Notes: generated by a model from the letters alone, not told the origin. A stretch of 64,000 nucleotides of DNA from DATFQE01 sp963738205 (GCA_963738205.1 CAVTVQ010000006.1:992001-1056000); one strand, 5' to 3'; positions 1 to 8,348 are shown, counted from the stretch's first letter. Numbers and translations: made by a program.

Positions 1-637
1 TCAAGTTGAGCGCCAACCGACTCCAGAGGAGCCGATGGATCGCTCCGGCCGAAAGAGACTGCACGGCGAGCCGTTGGAACGCGGCGAAGGCACGATCGAG
101 GTCGAGCGGCGCCTCGACGGGCCGTTCGCGCACGGTGGCGAGCACGCCGACCGGTTCGCTCTCCAGCCGTCGCAACATAAACCGCAGCACCTCGGCCGAG
201 CTTGTATCGATCCACTGCACGTCGTCGAACCCCACAAGCACCGGTCCGTCCTGAGCGAGCGCACGAACGACGGCGAGGAACGCAAGCGCGAGGAGGCGCG
301 TGTCCGGAGGCTGTCCGTCCGACTCGCGTAGGAGCAATGCGGTCTGGAGCGCATGCCGTTGAATCGGCGCCAAGCGCGGGAGCGTCGTCTCCAATGACGC
401 TCCGAACAGATCGCCGACGGTTGCAAACGCGACCTGTGTCTCGGAACGAGCGGCGCGCGCCGTCAGAACGCGCAAACCGCGCTCGCGCCCAAGGCGCAGC
501 CCCTCGGACCAAAGCAACGACTTGCCGATCCCCGCATCGCCCTCAAGTAGCAGAGCCTGTCCGCCTGCAGGTACCGCCTGCAGAAACGCCTCGAGCGCCA
601 GCAGTTCGATCCGCCTGCCAATGATTTCGCCGGCCAT
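1..637 (-). CDS. AAA/STAND-type ATPase, N-terminus of a LuxR-like regulator (cut by window edge)
   Basis: The gene starts at an ATG at 637, preceded by a GGAGGG ribosome site, and runs off the window without a stop, so only the first 212 residues are visible. They form the start of a signal-transduction ATPase: Walker A (GDAGIGKS) at residues 33-40 and a Walker B strand (LVGFDDVQW) near 134-142. This module opens large LuxR-family (LAL) transcription regulators and also follows the cyclase domain in proteins such as the one at 54488. Because the C-terminal half is missing, a DNA-binding domain cannot be confirmed. The family call is from motif order; the regulatory role is inferred. Confidence 0.75.
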   Translation of the reverse strand, partial: MAGEIIGRRIELLALEAFLQAVPAGGQALLLEGDAGIGKSLLWSEGLRLGRERGLRVLTARAARSETQVAFATVGDLFGASLETTLPRLAPIQRHALQTALLLRESDGQPPDTRLLALAFLAVVRALAQDGPVLVGFDDVQWIDTSSAEVLRFMLRRLESEPVGVLATVRERPVEAPLDLDRAFAAFQRLAVQSLSAGAIHRLLWSRLALNL

Positions 638-1057
638 CGCCCTCCTGTCGGGAGCCGATGCTGCTGACATTGTGAACCCGACGGAGAAATCAGGAATAGC
701 CGGAGGCTCTCGAGCTCCGCTCGGCCAATTCAGTCGGGATGGCACGCGGGGTCGTCGGCCCGACAACGACCGAATGGAGCTAGCCGGACTCGAACCGGCG
801 ACCTCCTGGGTGAGATCCGGATATCGCGGCGCGAGTTGAAACCACGCTTCACGTCGATTTGGATCAGCAGCTGACTGAGGGCCGTCATGTTGAGAGGACC
901 ACCGAGTTCACCGTCGACTCGGAGCACGGGACGAGCACCCTAGGCCACCAACGAACTGGACTGGCCATTGTCAGACGTCGCGGGCGGAACGAACCGCCCC
1001 TCACTCAACGTGACGTGGGTAGAAACTCGGGTAGAAAGTTGGTGCGCGCCTCCGCAG
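638..1057. other. Intergenic stretch without a supported gene
   Basis: No reading frame here looks like a protein: the open frames are arginine-rich shadows. The stretch holds a tRNA 3'-half fragment at 775-816 and two direct copies of GGGTAGAAA, at about 1019 and 1031, whose meaning is unknown. Together with the neighbouring intact tRNA-fMet this looks like an old insertion border, but no integrase is visible. Confidence 0.5.
775..816 (-). other. 3'-half tRNA fragment (tRNA-Glu-CTC-like), candidate attachment-site remnant
   Basis: On the minus strand the last ~42 nt read as the 3' half of a tRNA: an anticodon-loop-like CTCAC, anticodon-stem 3' side CCAGG, a complete T arm (GCCGG, TTCGAGT loop, CCGGC), acceptor strand TAGCTCC and discriminator A. 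The matching 5' half (it would begin GGAGCTA) is absent upstream, so this is not a working tRNA. Such 3'-end copies are what site-specific integration into tRNA genes leaves behind. The Glu identity rests only on the CTC in the loop position. Confidence 0.55.
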
Positions 1058-1095
1058 AGAGATAAAGAGAAGGCCCGCGTGTGCGGGCCTTTCTT
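1058..1095 (-). terminator. Rho-independent terminator of tRNA-fMet
   Basis: A perfect 8-bp GC stem (AGGCCCGC / GCGGGCCT, loop GTGT) at 1071-1090 is followed on the minus strand by a T-rich run (positions 1070 down to 1058), directly downstream of tRNA-fMet. A short T run on the other side means it could also act on plus-strand transcripts. Confidence 0.75.
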
Positions 1096-1098
1096 CAG

Positions 1099-1172
1099 TA
1101 GCGGGGGCAGGATTTGAACCTGCGACCTCCGGGTTATGAGCCCGGCGAGCTACCTGACTGCTCCACCCCGCG
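1099..1172 (-). tRNA. Initiator tRNA-fMet (CAT)
   Basis: A full cloverleaf of 74 nt without an encoded CCA. The acceptor stem pairs G2-G7 with C66-C71 but leaves C1 opposed to U72, the mismatch that marks bacterial initiator tRNAs; the C1.U72 form is the one known from actinobacteria. The anticodon loop CTCATAA sits on a stem with three consecutive G:C pairs (CCGGG/CCCGG), the second initiator hallmark. The T arm is GCAGG-TTCAAAT-CCTGC. It is followed by a hairpin terminator and preceded by a perfect TATAAT box. Confidence 0.97.
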
Positions 1173-1183
1173 ACGCGGCGGCC

Positions 1184-1189
1184 ATTATA
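1184..1189 (-). promoter_or_regulatory. -10 box of tRNA-fMet
   Basis: A perfect TATAAT on the minus strand lies 11 nt upstream of the mature tRNA 5' end. No convincing -35 hexamer is seen 16-18 nt further up. Confidence 0.7.
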
Positions 1190-1236
1190 GCGCGCCTTCC
1201 CGGCTCGCGACGGGCGCCACAAAGTCCGCTCAGGCC

Positions 1237-2619
1237 CTAGTTCGCCGGGATGTTCTGGTTGATGTGGAAGAAGTTGTCCGGGTCGTAGCGCTGCTTCAGA
1301 GCCCGGAGCCGGTCGTACTTCTCGGCGCCGTAGGCCTCCGGGACCCGCGCCGGATCGTCGTCGCCGAGGAAGTTCACGTAGACGCCCTCGTGCCAAGGCT
1401 CGAGCGCCGACCAGAAACCGCGCACCCACTCGCGCTCCTCCTCGAAGCCGTCGGCGGTCTCGGTACAGGCGCCGATGTTGTAGGTGAAGCCGGCGGTGCG
1501 CCCGTTGAACGCCGTCTCGTCGTCGCCGACGCGCGCGACGGCGCCGCCCATCTGCCAGATCGGGAACGACGTCAGCGGCGAGGAGATCTGCAGCGACCGC
1601 TCCATCGTGATGTCGATGACCTCGTCGGTCAGCTCGGCGAGGTCGCAGCTCTTGAAGTAGTACCACCGGTGCGGAACGAAGCTGGGGTCGAACATCGCCT
1701 GGTGCGCGAGGTACGGCTTGACCACGCAGACGTCTGCGACCGGCGGTCCGAACTGCCTCAGCGGCCGGATCACGCGCTCGCCCTCGTCCGGGTCGCCCAC
1801 CCAGCATGGGACGACCATCACGACCGGCTGCCCGTGCAGTTCGTCGGGGACGAATGGCAGCGGCGGCGCCTTCCGATGGATCACGATCGTCATCAGCTCG
1901 TCCGGCGCTTCGGCGATCCAGTCGCGGTAGAAGCGCAGGACCTCGCCGGATCGCTCCATCGGCCAGAAGATCGGCCCTGCCAGCACCTGCATTCCGAGCG
2001 GGACGCAGCGGAACTCGAACTCCGTGGCGATGCCGAAGTTCCCCCCGCCTCCCCGGACGCCCCAGAAGAGGTCGGTGTTCTCGTCCGCGCTCGCCTTGAC
2101 GAACTCGCCGTCGGCGGTGACGAGATCCACCGAGACGAGCTGGTCGACGGTCAGCCCGTGCTTGCGCATGATCCAGCCGATCCCGCCGCCGAGCGTGAGC
2201 CCCGCAACACCGGTGTGCGTCACGATCCCGGAGGGCACCGCCAGCCCGAACGCCTGCGTCTCGCGATCGAGCTCGCCGAGCAGCACGCCCGCCTGCACCC
2301 GCGCCGTGCGCCTGTCGGGATCGACGCGGACGCCCTTCATCGGCTGGAGGTCGATCATCAGCGCGTCGTCCGCGACCGAGAGACCGGGGAACGAGTGGCC
2401 GCCGCTCCGCACCGCAACGGGCAGGCCGCTGTCGCGGCCGAGCTTGACCGCCGCGATCACGTCCGAGACGCCCGCACAGCGGACGATCGCCGCCGGCCGC
2501 CTGTCGAAGCAGCCGTTCCAGACCTTGCGGTGCTCGTCGAAGCCGGGACCGCCGGGTCGGACGACCTCGCCGCGGAACGCGGCCTCGTCGATCTCGAGCG
2601 CGGCGGCGACTGCGGTCAC
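1237..2619 (-). CDS. FAD-linked oxidase, berberine-bridge-enzyme-like
   Basis: A 460-residue PCMH-type flavoprotein. The N-terminal FAD-binding domain shows RSGGHSFPG near residue 72, whose His is the 8-alpha-histidyl FAD attachment site in this family, and a glycine loop (LGGGIGW) near 145. The C terminus carries the BBE domain ending in a typical Y.P.NFF..N motif. The Cys that makes the second flavin bond in bicovalent members is not in its usual glycine-loop position, so single covalent attachment is inferred. Members oxidise sugars or small secondary metabolites; the substrate cannot be read from sequence. The start is the GTG at 2619, the only start that keeps the whole domain. Confidence 0.88.
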   Translation of the reverse strand: MTAVAAALEIDEAAFRGEVVRPGGPGFDEHRKVWNGCFDRRPAAIVRCAGVSDVIAAVKLGRDSGLPVAVRSGGHSFPGLSVADDALMIDLQPMKGVRVDPDRRTARVQAGVLLGELDRETQAFGLAVPSGIVTHTGVAGLTLGGGIGWIMRKHGLTVDQLVSVDLVTADGEFVKASADENTDLFWGVRGGGGNFGIATEFEFRCVPLGMQVLAGPIFWPMERSGEVLRFYRDWIAEAPDELMTIVIHRKAPPLPFVPDELHGQPVVMVVPCWVGDPDEGERVIRPLRQFGPPVADVCVVKPYLAHQAMFDPSFVPHRWYYFKSCDLAELTDEVIDITMERSLQISSPLTSFPIWQMGGAVARVGDDETAFNGRTAGFTYNIGACTETADGFEEEREWVRGFWSALEPWHEGVYVNFLGDDDPARVPEAYGAEKYDRLRALKQRYDPDNFFHINQNIPAN

Positions 2620-2640
2620 CGCCCTAGTTTCTCACCTCGA

Positions 2641-3315
2641 CTAGGTCGCGACCAGTCCTGCCGGGCAGCTGACGCCCGTGCCGCCGAGCCCGCAGTAGCC
2701 ACCGGGGTTCTTCTGCAGATACTGCTGGTGGTACGGCTCGGCGTAGTAGAACTCGCCCGCCGGAGCGACCTCGGTCGTGATCTCGCCGTAGCCGGCCTGG
2801 CGGAGCTCGTCGGCGTACAGCGCCCGCGAGCGCTCGATCGCCTCGCGCTGCGAGTCGTTCGCGTAGTAGGCGGCGGAGCGGTACTGAGTGCCCGCGTCGT
2901 TGCCCTGACGCATCCCCTGGGTCGGGTCGTGGTTCTCCCAGAAGAGCTTCAGCAGCTGCTCGTACGACGTCTTGGCCGGGTCGTACACGACCAGCACGGC
3001 CTCGGTGTGGCCGGTGCGGCCGCTGCAGGTCTCCTCGTAGGTCGGGTTCGGGGTGTAGCCGCCCGCGTAGCCGACGGCGGTCGTGTAGACGCCGGGCGCC
3101 TGCCAGAAAACGCGCTCGGCGCCCCAGAAGCAGCCGAGGCCGAACACGGCGGTCTCGAAGCCCTCGGGGAACGGCGGGCGCAGCGGCGTGCCGAGAACCG
3201 CGTGGCGCTCCGGCACGGCCATTTGCTGCTCGCGGCCGGCAAGAGCGTCACGCGGCTCAACCATCTCGGTCTTGTCACGGAAGAGGAAGATGGGCCAAGC
3301 GTAGCGAGCGGTCAC
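2641..3315 (-). CDS. msrA: Peptide methionine (S)-S-oxide reductase MsrA
   Basis: Repairs oxidised methionine (S-sulfoxide) in proteins and free methionine. The catalytic motif GCFWG is followed by the conserved blocks ENHDPTQGMRQGNDAGTQYR and HQQYLQKNP, and the C-terminal resolving cysteines lie in GYCGLGGTGVSC, as in the long E. coli-type MsrA. The chosen GTG at 3315 keeps an FLFRDK segment that matches the LF.DK opening of E. coli MsrA; the ATG further in (MVEPRDAL) would drop it. The ribosome site is poor, so the exact start is uncertain. The end lies just after the FAD oxidase start. Confidence 0.9.
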   Translation of the reverse strand: MTARYAWPIFLFRDKTEMVEPRDALAGREQQMAVPERHAVLGTPLRPPFPEGFETAVFGLGCFWGAERVFWQAPGVYTTAVGYAGGYTPNPTYEETCSGRTGHTEAVLVVYDPAKTSYEQLLKLFWENHDPTQGMRQGNDAGTQYRSAAYYANDSQREAIERSRALYADELRQAGYGEITTEVAPAGEFYYAEPYHQQYLQKNPGGYCGLGGTGVSCPAGLVAT

Positions 3316-3470
3316 TACCTCGCGGCGGGCATCTCGCCTCCTGAGTCGGGTCGGCGGCGAGGCGAGGAGGCCCTCGGGCGGGCGTGGGAAAACGGCCGGT
3401 GAACAAGCCGAGTCGAACTGGGCGAGACGGCTTCGGCGGCGGCGGACCGTTCCGTTACCGTGGCCCCGCC

Positions 3471-4403
3471 ATGCGAGTCGCAGCCGTCGACCTCGGCACT
3501 CACGCCACACGCCTGCTCGTGGCGGACGTCGAGGACGGCCGGATCGAGGAGGTCGAGCGCGATCTCGTCTTCACGAAGCTCGGCGAGGACGTCGACCGGC
3601 GCCGCCGGCTCCTCCCTCTCCCCATCGCGCGCGTGCGCAACTGCCTCTCGGACTACCGCCGGCGGATCGAGGCGCTCGGCGCGGAGCGCACCCTCGCGGT
3701 GGGCACGAGCGCGATCCGCGATGCGGAGAACGGCGAGGCGTTCCTCGGCGAGATCGAGTGGAGCTACGGCTTCACGACCCGGTTGCTGGCCGGCGAGGAG
3801 GAAGGCCTGCTCACCTTTCGCGGCGCCACGTCCGACCGCAAGGTCGACGACGGGACGCTGGTCGTCGACATCGGCGGCGGCTCGACCGAGCTCGTCACCG
3901 GCGACGGGTTCCACGTCAGCCTCGACCTCGGCTGCGTCCGGCTCACCGAGCGCTTCCTCCACTCCGACCCGCCGACTCGCGACGAGCTGAACGCCTGCGC
4001 GGAGCACATCCGCTCCGTCCTCCCCGTTCCGCTTCGGCACGACGACGCGATCGGCGTCGCCGGCACGGTCACGACGCTCGCCGCCCTCGACCTCGGGCTC
4101 GACGAGTACGACTCCGATCGCGTGCAGGGCCATCGCATCTCCATGCCCGCCGCGGCCGGACTGCTCGATGGGCTCGCGGCGCTGCCGGTGGAGGAGCGCA
4201 AGCGCGTGCCCGGCCTGGAGCCTGAGCGTGCGCCGGTGATCGTCGCGGGCGCACTGATCCTGCGTGAGCTGCTCGCGTGGGCCGGCCTCGACGACATCGA
4301 GGCGAGCGAGCGCGACCTGCTCCATGGAACCGCGCTCGAGGCGGCCGTTCTGCCCGCGCCCGTCGAGGGCGCCGCGCCGCCCGGCGCCTATACCTGCTGC
4401 TGA
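3471..4403 (+). CDS. Ppx/GppA family phosphatase
   Basis: A 310-residue single-lobe-pair ASKHA phosphatase. It opens with AAVDLGTHATRLLVAD (phosphate-1 loop), has GTSAIRDAENGEAF in the middle and a phosphate-2 loop DIGGGSTEL near residue 141, all diagnostic of Ppx/GppA. Family members remove phosphate from polyphosphate ends or convert pppGpp to ppGpp; actinobacteria usually keep short versions like this one without the C-terminal HD domain. Start ATG 3471 is supported by the conserved N terminus and by a TACCGT box 9 nt upstream, with no ribosome site, suggesting a leaderless message. Confidence 0.9.
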   Translation: MRVAAVDLGTHATRLLVADVEDGRIEEVERDLVFTKLGEDVDRRRRLLPLPIARVRNCLSDYRRRIEALGAERTLAVGTSAIRDAENGEAFLGEIEWSYGFTTRLLAGEEEGLLTFRGATSDRKVDDGTLVVDIGGGSTELVTGDGFHVSLDLGCVRLTERFLHSDPPTRDELNACAEHIRSVLPVPLRHDDAIGVAGTVTTLAALDLGLDEYDSDRVQGHRISMPAAAGLLDGLAALPVEERKRVPGLEPERAPVIVAGALILRELLAWAGLDDIEASERDLLHGTALEAAVLPAPVEGAAPPGAYTCC

Positions 4404-4416
4404 CTAGGCTGGCGGC

Positions 4417-4806
4417 ATGGCCTTCCGCGTCGTCCGCCACGATCAGCTCGAATGGATCGCCCGCCCGCACGAGCCCGGCGAGGCGGCGCGTCACGTCGCC
4501 GAGCTGAGCGGCGTGGCCGGCTTCGCCCACACGCGCGCGAACGTCTGGCGCTATGAGCCCGGAGCGAAGGGCCGTCGCCACCGGCACCCGGTGCAGGAAG
4601 AGACGTTCGTCGTCCTCTCAGGGACGCTGTCGATGTACCTCGGCGAGCCGGCGGAGCGCCACGACGTGCCCACCGGCGGCCTCATCCACGTCGAGCCGGG
4701 CACAGCGCTGCAGACGGTGAACCACGGAGACGAGGATCTGCTCCTCTACGCGTACGGCTACCCGCCCGAGAGCGAGCGCGCGGAGCTCCTCGACCCGGCG
4801 GTCTAG
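4417..4806 (+). CDS. Cupin-domain protein
   Basis: A 129-residue single-cupin protein. The first cupin motif (HRHPVQEETFVVLSG, near residues 55-69) supplies two His and a Glu; the second (NHGDEDLL) supplies the third His, so a metal site is likely. The function could be sugar isomerisation, dioxygenation or storage and cannot be narrowed. A TAGGCT box 6 nt before the ATG and no Shine-Dalgarno suggest a leaderless message of its own. It converges with the CBS gene and overlaps its end by 3 nt. Confidence 0.85.
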   Translation: MAFRVVRHDQLEWIARPHEPGEAARHVAELSGVAGFAHTRANVWRYEPGAKGRRHRHPVQEETFVVLSGTLSMYLGEPAERHDVPTGGLIHVEPGTALQTVNHGDEDLLLYAYGYPPESERAELLDPAV

Positions 4807-5207
4807 TTCCCGTCGTCGGGGACCGGCTCGTCCTCGGCGAGGCGGCGCTGCAGGACGCTCCGCGAGAGCACGCCCACGAGGCGCCCGTCCGCCTCGATCA
4901 CGGGAACGCGCTCGGCGTCCTTGTCCTCGAGGAACCGGAACGCCTCCTCGATCGGCTGGTCGGACTCGCACTGTCCACCACGGCTCCTCCGCGATCTCCC
5001 GCAGCGTCGTCACCGGGGATCGCGGCCGGCGGCGATCACCTCGCGAACCAGCGTCTTCCGCGTGACGACTCCGAGCAGCCGGTGGTCCTCGCAGACGTAG
5101 ACCGCCCGCACCTCGGTGCGCGAGAGCAGCTCGCCGGCCTCCTGCGCGCTGGCCGTCGCCTCGAGCGTCTTCGGGTCGGTGACCATCGCCTCGCGGACGA
5201 GCGTCAC
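4803..5207 (-). pseudogene. CBS-domain pair protein, interrupted by two frameshifts
   Basis: The coding potential is that of a ~130-residue tandem CBS protein, an adenosyl-nucleotide-sensing module. The GTG start at 5207 overlaps the glutamate dehydrogenase stop as GTGA, so the two genes are translationally coupled. CBS1 (TLVREAMVTDPKTL to GVVTRKTLVREV) stops at a TGA at 5010-5012; the linker (TTLREIAEEPWWTV) continues one frame over; CBS2 (ESDQPIEEAFRFLEDKD to LVGVLSRSVLQRRL) lies in the third frame after a shift near 4976. Either the gene is decaying or the sequence has two indel errors. Similar shifts in genes at 8.5, 10.1 and 11.9 kb favour sequence error. Confidence 0.75.
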
Positions 5208-6490
5208 GGGTAGATCCCCCGCCACTCGAGCGCGCCGGCGACCTCGCGGATCGCGACCGCGAGGGCCGCGTTGCGCAGGCTGATGCCCTGCGCGTCCGAG
5301 AGGTCCCAGACTCGGTCGAATGCGTCGTGGAGCTTGTCGGCCAGTTTGTGCCGGATCTCGCGCCGGTCCCAGAACAGCCGGCCGAGGTCCTGCACCCACT
5401 CGAAGTACGACACCGTGACGCCGCCGGCGTTCGTGAGGATGTCCGGCAGGACGACGATTCCGCGGTCGTTCAGGATCGTGTCGCCCTCGATCGACGTCGG
5501 GCCGTTCGCGCCCTCGGCCACCATCTTGGCGTCGACTCGCGGAGCGTTCTCGCCCGTGATCTGATCCTCGAGCGCCGCCAGGACGAGGATGTCGCAGGGC
5601 AGCTCGAGCAGCTCCTCGTTCGAGACGTGCTCGCCACCCGGATAGCCCTCGAGCGACCCGTGCTCGACGACCCAGGCATCCACGTCGGCGAGGTCGAGGC
5701 CGTCCTCGTTGTAGACGCCGCCGGAGATGTCGGACACGGCCAGGACGGGCGAGCCGTGTCCGTGGAGCTCGCGCGCGGCGACCGCGCCCACGTTCCCGTA
5801 GCCCTGGACGACGCAGCGCTGCTCGCCGAGCTTCCATCCCAGCCGCTGACAGGCGCGCTCGATCACCATCACCACACCGGCGCCCGTGGCCTCGCTGCGG
5901 AAGACCGAGCCGCCCACTGCGATCGGCTTGCCGGTGACGATCTCCGGGACCGCGTAGCCGACCTGCATCGAGTACGTGTCCATGATCCAGGCCATCGTCT
6001 GCGCGTTCGTGGCCATGTCCGGGGCGGGAATATCCTCGTCGGGCCCGATGATGTGGAGGAGCTCGGTAGTGAGCCGGCGGGTCAGGCGCTCGATCTCCTT
6101 CGGCGAGAGCTCACGGGGATTGCAGCGGACGCCGCCCTTGGCGCCGCCGTAGGGTAGGCGGAGCAGCGCGCACTTCCAGGTCATCCACATCGCGAGCGCC
6201 GCGCACTCGCCGAGCGAGACATGCGAGTCGTAGCGAATCCCGCCCTTCGTCGGCCCGAGCACCGAAGAGTGCTGAACGCGGTAGGCAGGGAACATCTTCA
6301 GGCTGCCGTCGTCGCGCCGCACCGGGACGCTGACCATCGTGGCGCGCTCGGGGTACCGGAGCCGCTCGGCGATCGAGGGGCTGACCTCGGCATGGTGGAG
6401 CGCCTGCTCGAACTGCGACACCGCCGTTCGAAAGAGCGGCGAATCCCACTCGAGCGGCTCCTCCACCGCGACCTCGTCGACCCTGGACAC
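5204..6490 (-). CDS. gdhA: Glutamate dehydrogenase (Glu/Leu/Phe/Val family)
   Basis: A 428-residue amino-acid dehydrogenase that interconverts glutamate with 2-oxoglutarate and ammonia. The dimerisation/substrate domain contains GPTKGGIRYD, a catalytic-lysine block (LPYGGAKGGV) and D.ATN; the nucleotide domain holds a Rossmann loop (VVQGYGNVGA) near residue 230. Length is normal for hexameric NAD(P)-GDH. The GTG start at 6490 has no Shine-Dalgarno but a TAGACT box 6 nt upstream, which overlaps the stop of the NfeD-like gene; this argues for a leaderless start here. A CBS protein is coupled at the 3' end and may sense nucleotide state for this enzyme (inference). Confidence 0.93.
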   Translation of the reverse strand: MSRVDEVAVEEPLEWDSPLFRTAVSQFEQALHHAEVSPSIAERLRYPERATMVSVPVRRDDGSLKMFPAYRVQHSSVLGPTKGGIRYDSHVSLGECAALAMWMTWKCALLRLPYGGAKGGVRCNPRELSPKEIERLTRRLTTELLHIIGPDEDIPAPDMATNAQTMAWIMDTYSMQVGYAVPEIVTGKPIAVGGSVFRSEATGAGVVMVIERACQRLGWKLGEQRCVVQGYGNVGAVAARELHGHGSPVLAVSDISGGVYNEDGLDLADVDAWVVEHGSLEGYPGGEHVSNEELLELPCDILVLAALEDQITGENAPRVDAKMVAEGANGPTSIEGDTILNDRGIVVLPDILTNAGGVTVSYFEWVQDLGRLFWDRREIRHKLADKLHDAFDRVWDLSDAQGISLRNAALAVAIREVAGALEWRGIYP

Positions 6491-6496
6491 GCCCGG

Positions 6497-6502
6497 AGTC
6501 TA
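6497..6502 (-). promoter_or_regulatory. -10 box for leaderless glutamate dehydrogenase mRNA
   Basis: TAGACT on the minus strand, 6 nt before the GTG start at 6490 and without any Shine-Dalgarno between. It fits the recurring TANNNT-start spacing of this window. Confidence 0.45.
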
Positions 6503-6841
6503 CTGAGGGCTTTTGCCCTGCTCGGGGGTGACTACGAGCGTCAAATCCGGCTCCACGGCATGGATCACGACCCGATCGCCGGATCGTGCCGGCACGTCGC
6601 TCCGCGCCTGCCAGAGCTCGCCGCCAACCCGCACCTGGCCGTCCGGATCGAGTGGTGTCGTAGCCAGCGCAACGGCGCCTAGCAGCGCCTCGGGGCCGGT
6701 GACGGGCTCACGCCGGCGCGTCCACCAGACCCAGAACCAGACCTCGAGACCCTCCACGATCGCCGCGGCGACGACCACGACCGCGTTCCACGGCGTCGGC
6801 AGCCAGAGAATCGCCGCCAGAACGGCGAGGAGGAGCAGCAA
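6500..6841 (-). CDS. NfeD-like membrane protein
   Basis: A 113-residue protein with two hydrophobic helices at residues 1-17 and 20-42, then a basic turn (WTRRREP) and a small beta domain of about 65 residues (GPEALLGAVALATT ... GELWQARSD) that matches the OB-fold NfeD C-terminal domain, usually found with stomatin-like proteins. No stomatin gene is next to it. The TTG start at 6841 has a GGGAG 9 nt upstream and lies 25 nt after the L,D-transpeptidase, suggesting one transcript. Its role in membrane-microdomain quality control is family-based inference. Confidence 0.75.
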   Translation of the reverse strand: MLLLLAVLAAILWLPTPWNAVVVVAAAIVEGLEVWFWVWWTRRREPVTGPEALLGAVALATTPLDPDGQVRVGGELWQARSDVPARSGDRVVIHAVEPDLTLVVTPEQGKSPQ

Positions 6842-6866
6842 CTAAGGAGCTCCCTTCCGTGAAGCT

Positions 6867-7811
6867 CTAGGTGATAACGACCGGCGTGCCGATCTCGACG
6901 TGATCGAACAGCCACTCGGCGTCCGGGACGCGCATGCGGATGCAGCCGTGCGAGGCCGAGTAGCCGATCGACGCCGCATCGGGCGTGCCGTGGATCCCGA
7001 CCGCCGCAGCCGAGAGGCCCATCCAGCGCGTGCCGAGCGGGTTGCCCGGGCCGGGCGGGATCGGCTTCGCGTCCTTCGCCCACTCGGAGTCGGGCGGGCG
7101 CCACCAGGGATCGCGCTGCTTGTCCACCACCGACCACGTGCCCGAGGGCGTCGGGTACTGCGCCTGGCCGGTGGCGACGCCGAAGGTGCGGATCGTCTGC
7201 GTGCCGTCGTAGAGCGTGAGCACGTTGGCGCCGCGCTGGATCACGATCACCGGGCCGAACTCGGCCTGCGTCCTCGTCGGCGTCAGCTCCCGGAGGGCGA
7301 GCGGCAACGGCCGCCGCACCGTGGAGTGGAGCCGGTTCGCGATCGCTCGCGCCATCCAGCCGCGGCGCACCTCGCGGCCGGTCTTCTCGGCGGAGATGTT
7401 CGGGCCCGTGCCCGTGAGACCGATCAGCTGGGCGTCGACCGGCTCCTCCCGGTAGCGCTTGTCGAGCGAACGGACGTAGTCCTGGATGCGCTTCGGATCG
7501 AGGCGGACGCCGAGTGACACGGTCTCACTCGCGCGCGCGTCCAGAGCCTGCGAGATCGCGCCGTCGAAGTCGACGACCGCGCCGAGCGACGTGGGCGTCC
7601 GCGCCCAGCGCTCCTGCCCGAGGGCGAAGCGGATCGGATGCTCGTAGGCGGCGGTGACGCGGCGGTACGCCATGTACGGGTTCAATCCGCCGACCTTCAC
7701 ACCCTCGACCTTGACCCACGGCGCGATGCGTTTCGGCGGCGGCGACGCCGCTTCGGCGACCGCTCCGGCGCCGATCAAAGCCAACAGGAAAACCACGGCG
7801 ACACGTCTCAC
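6867..7811 (-). CDS. Secreted L,D-transpeptidase (YkuD domain)
   Basis: A 314-residue exported enzyme that forms 3-3 peptidoglycan cross-links or attaches proteins to the wall. A signal peptide covers residues 1-22. A central region of about 150 residues resembles the peptidoglycan-binding domain placed before YkuD in actinobacterial and clostridial enzymes (YREEPVDAQL is typical). The catalytic YkuD domain ends with SHGCIRM, with Cys at about residue 290 and its partner His two residues earlier. The start is a GTG at 7811 with a TAAGAT box 7 nt upstream and no ribosome site. Confidence 0.9.
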   Translation of the reverse strand: MRRVAVVFLLALIGAGAVAEAASPPPKRIAPWVKVEGVKVGGLNPYMAYRRVTAAYEHPIRFALGQERWARTPTSLGAVVDFDGAISQALDARASETVSLGVRLDPKRIQDYVRSLDKRYREEPVDAQLIGLTGTGPNISAEKTGREVRRGWMARAIANRLHSTVRRPLPLALRELTPTRTQAEFGPVIVIQRGANVLTLYDGTQTIRTFGVATGQAQYPTPSGTWSVVDKQRDPWWRPPDSEWAKDAKPIPPGPGNPLGTRWMGLSAAAVGIHGTPDAASIGYSASHGCIRMRVPDAEWLFDHVEIGTPVVIT

Positions 7812-7818
7812 AAGGTGG

Positions 7819-7824
7819 ATCTTA
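7819..7824 (-). promoter_or_regulatory. -10 box for L,D-transpeptidase
   Basis: TAAGAT on the minus strand, 7 nt before the GTG at 7811. Spacing implies transcription starts at or next to the start codon. Confidence 0.45.
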
Positions 7825-7976
7825 CGATTCCCGGCGGCGTACGTCGGAACTCGCGGTTCGCTGGAGAAGGCTTAACGAAAGCTTTCCGGTTCGCTGAACC
7901 GGCCGTGACCGTCTGCTGGGCGGCCTGCGGGCAGGCTGAGCGAGTTCCTCGACACCGCCACTCAAGGAGGTTCTAC

Positions 7977-8333
7977 GTGCTTCGTGCACTCATCCTCGGC
8001 ACCGCGTCACTGGCCGCGGCTGCCCTGCTTGCACTGCCAGTCCTGGCCGCGCCGAGCGCCCGGACGATCCGCGTCTCCGAGACGAACTATCGGATCGCGC
8101 TCTCGGCGAAGCCGCGCGCCGGCGTCGCGAAGTTCGTCGTCCGCAACGCCAGCGACGAGGGCCACGACTTCTGGCTCAAGGGCGGGGGCAAGACCTACAG
8201 GACCCGCGTGCTGGCCGGCGGCGGCGCCGCCTCGCTCACGGCCAAGCTCAAAAAGGGCGTCCGCTACTCGTACTGGTGCGGGGTCAGCGACCACGCCTCT
8301 GAAGGGATGCGCGGCAGCTTCGTCGCCCGCTGA
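7977..8333 (+). CDS. Secreted cupredoxin (plastocyanin-like blue copper protein)
   Basis: A 118-residue exported protein. Residues 1-23 are a signal peptide. The mature part has the four ligands of a type 1 copper site in the right order: His in EGHDFWL, then Cys, His and Met within YWCGVSDHASEGM. This predicts a periplasmic or wall-associated electron carrier; its partner is unknown. The GTG at 7977 follows a textbook AAGGAGG ribosome site with 6 nt spacing, one of the few strong ones in this part of the window. A hairpin terminator follows closely, so the gene is monocistronic. Confidence 0.85.
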   Translation: MLRALILGTASLAAAALLALPVLAAPSARTIRVSETNYRIALSAKPRAGVAKFVVRNASDEGHDFWLKGGGKTYRTRVLAGGGAASLTAKLKKGVRYSYWCGVSDHASEGMRGSFVAR

Positions 8334-8348
8334 TCGGGCCGGGAACGG

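Noticed and set aside
730..927. 65-residue minus-strand frame containing the tRNA fragment
   Set aside because: Its C terminus is the translation of tRNA 3' sequence and no integrase-like motif or ribosome site supports it.
1114..3402. 762-residue plus-strand frame through tRNA-fMet, the FAD oxidase and msrA
   Set aside because: It runs through a tRNA and two clearly recognised minus-strand genes; composition is typical of antisense shadows.
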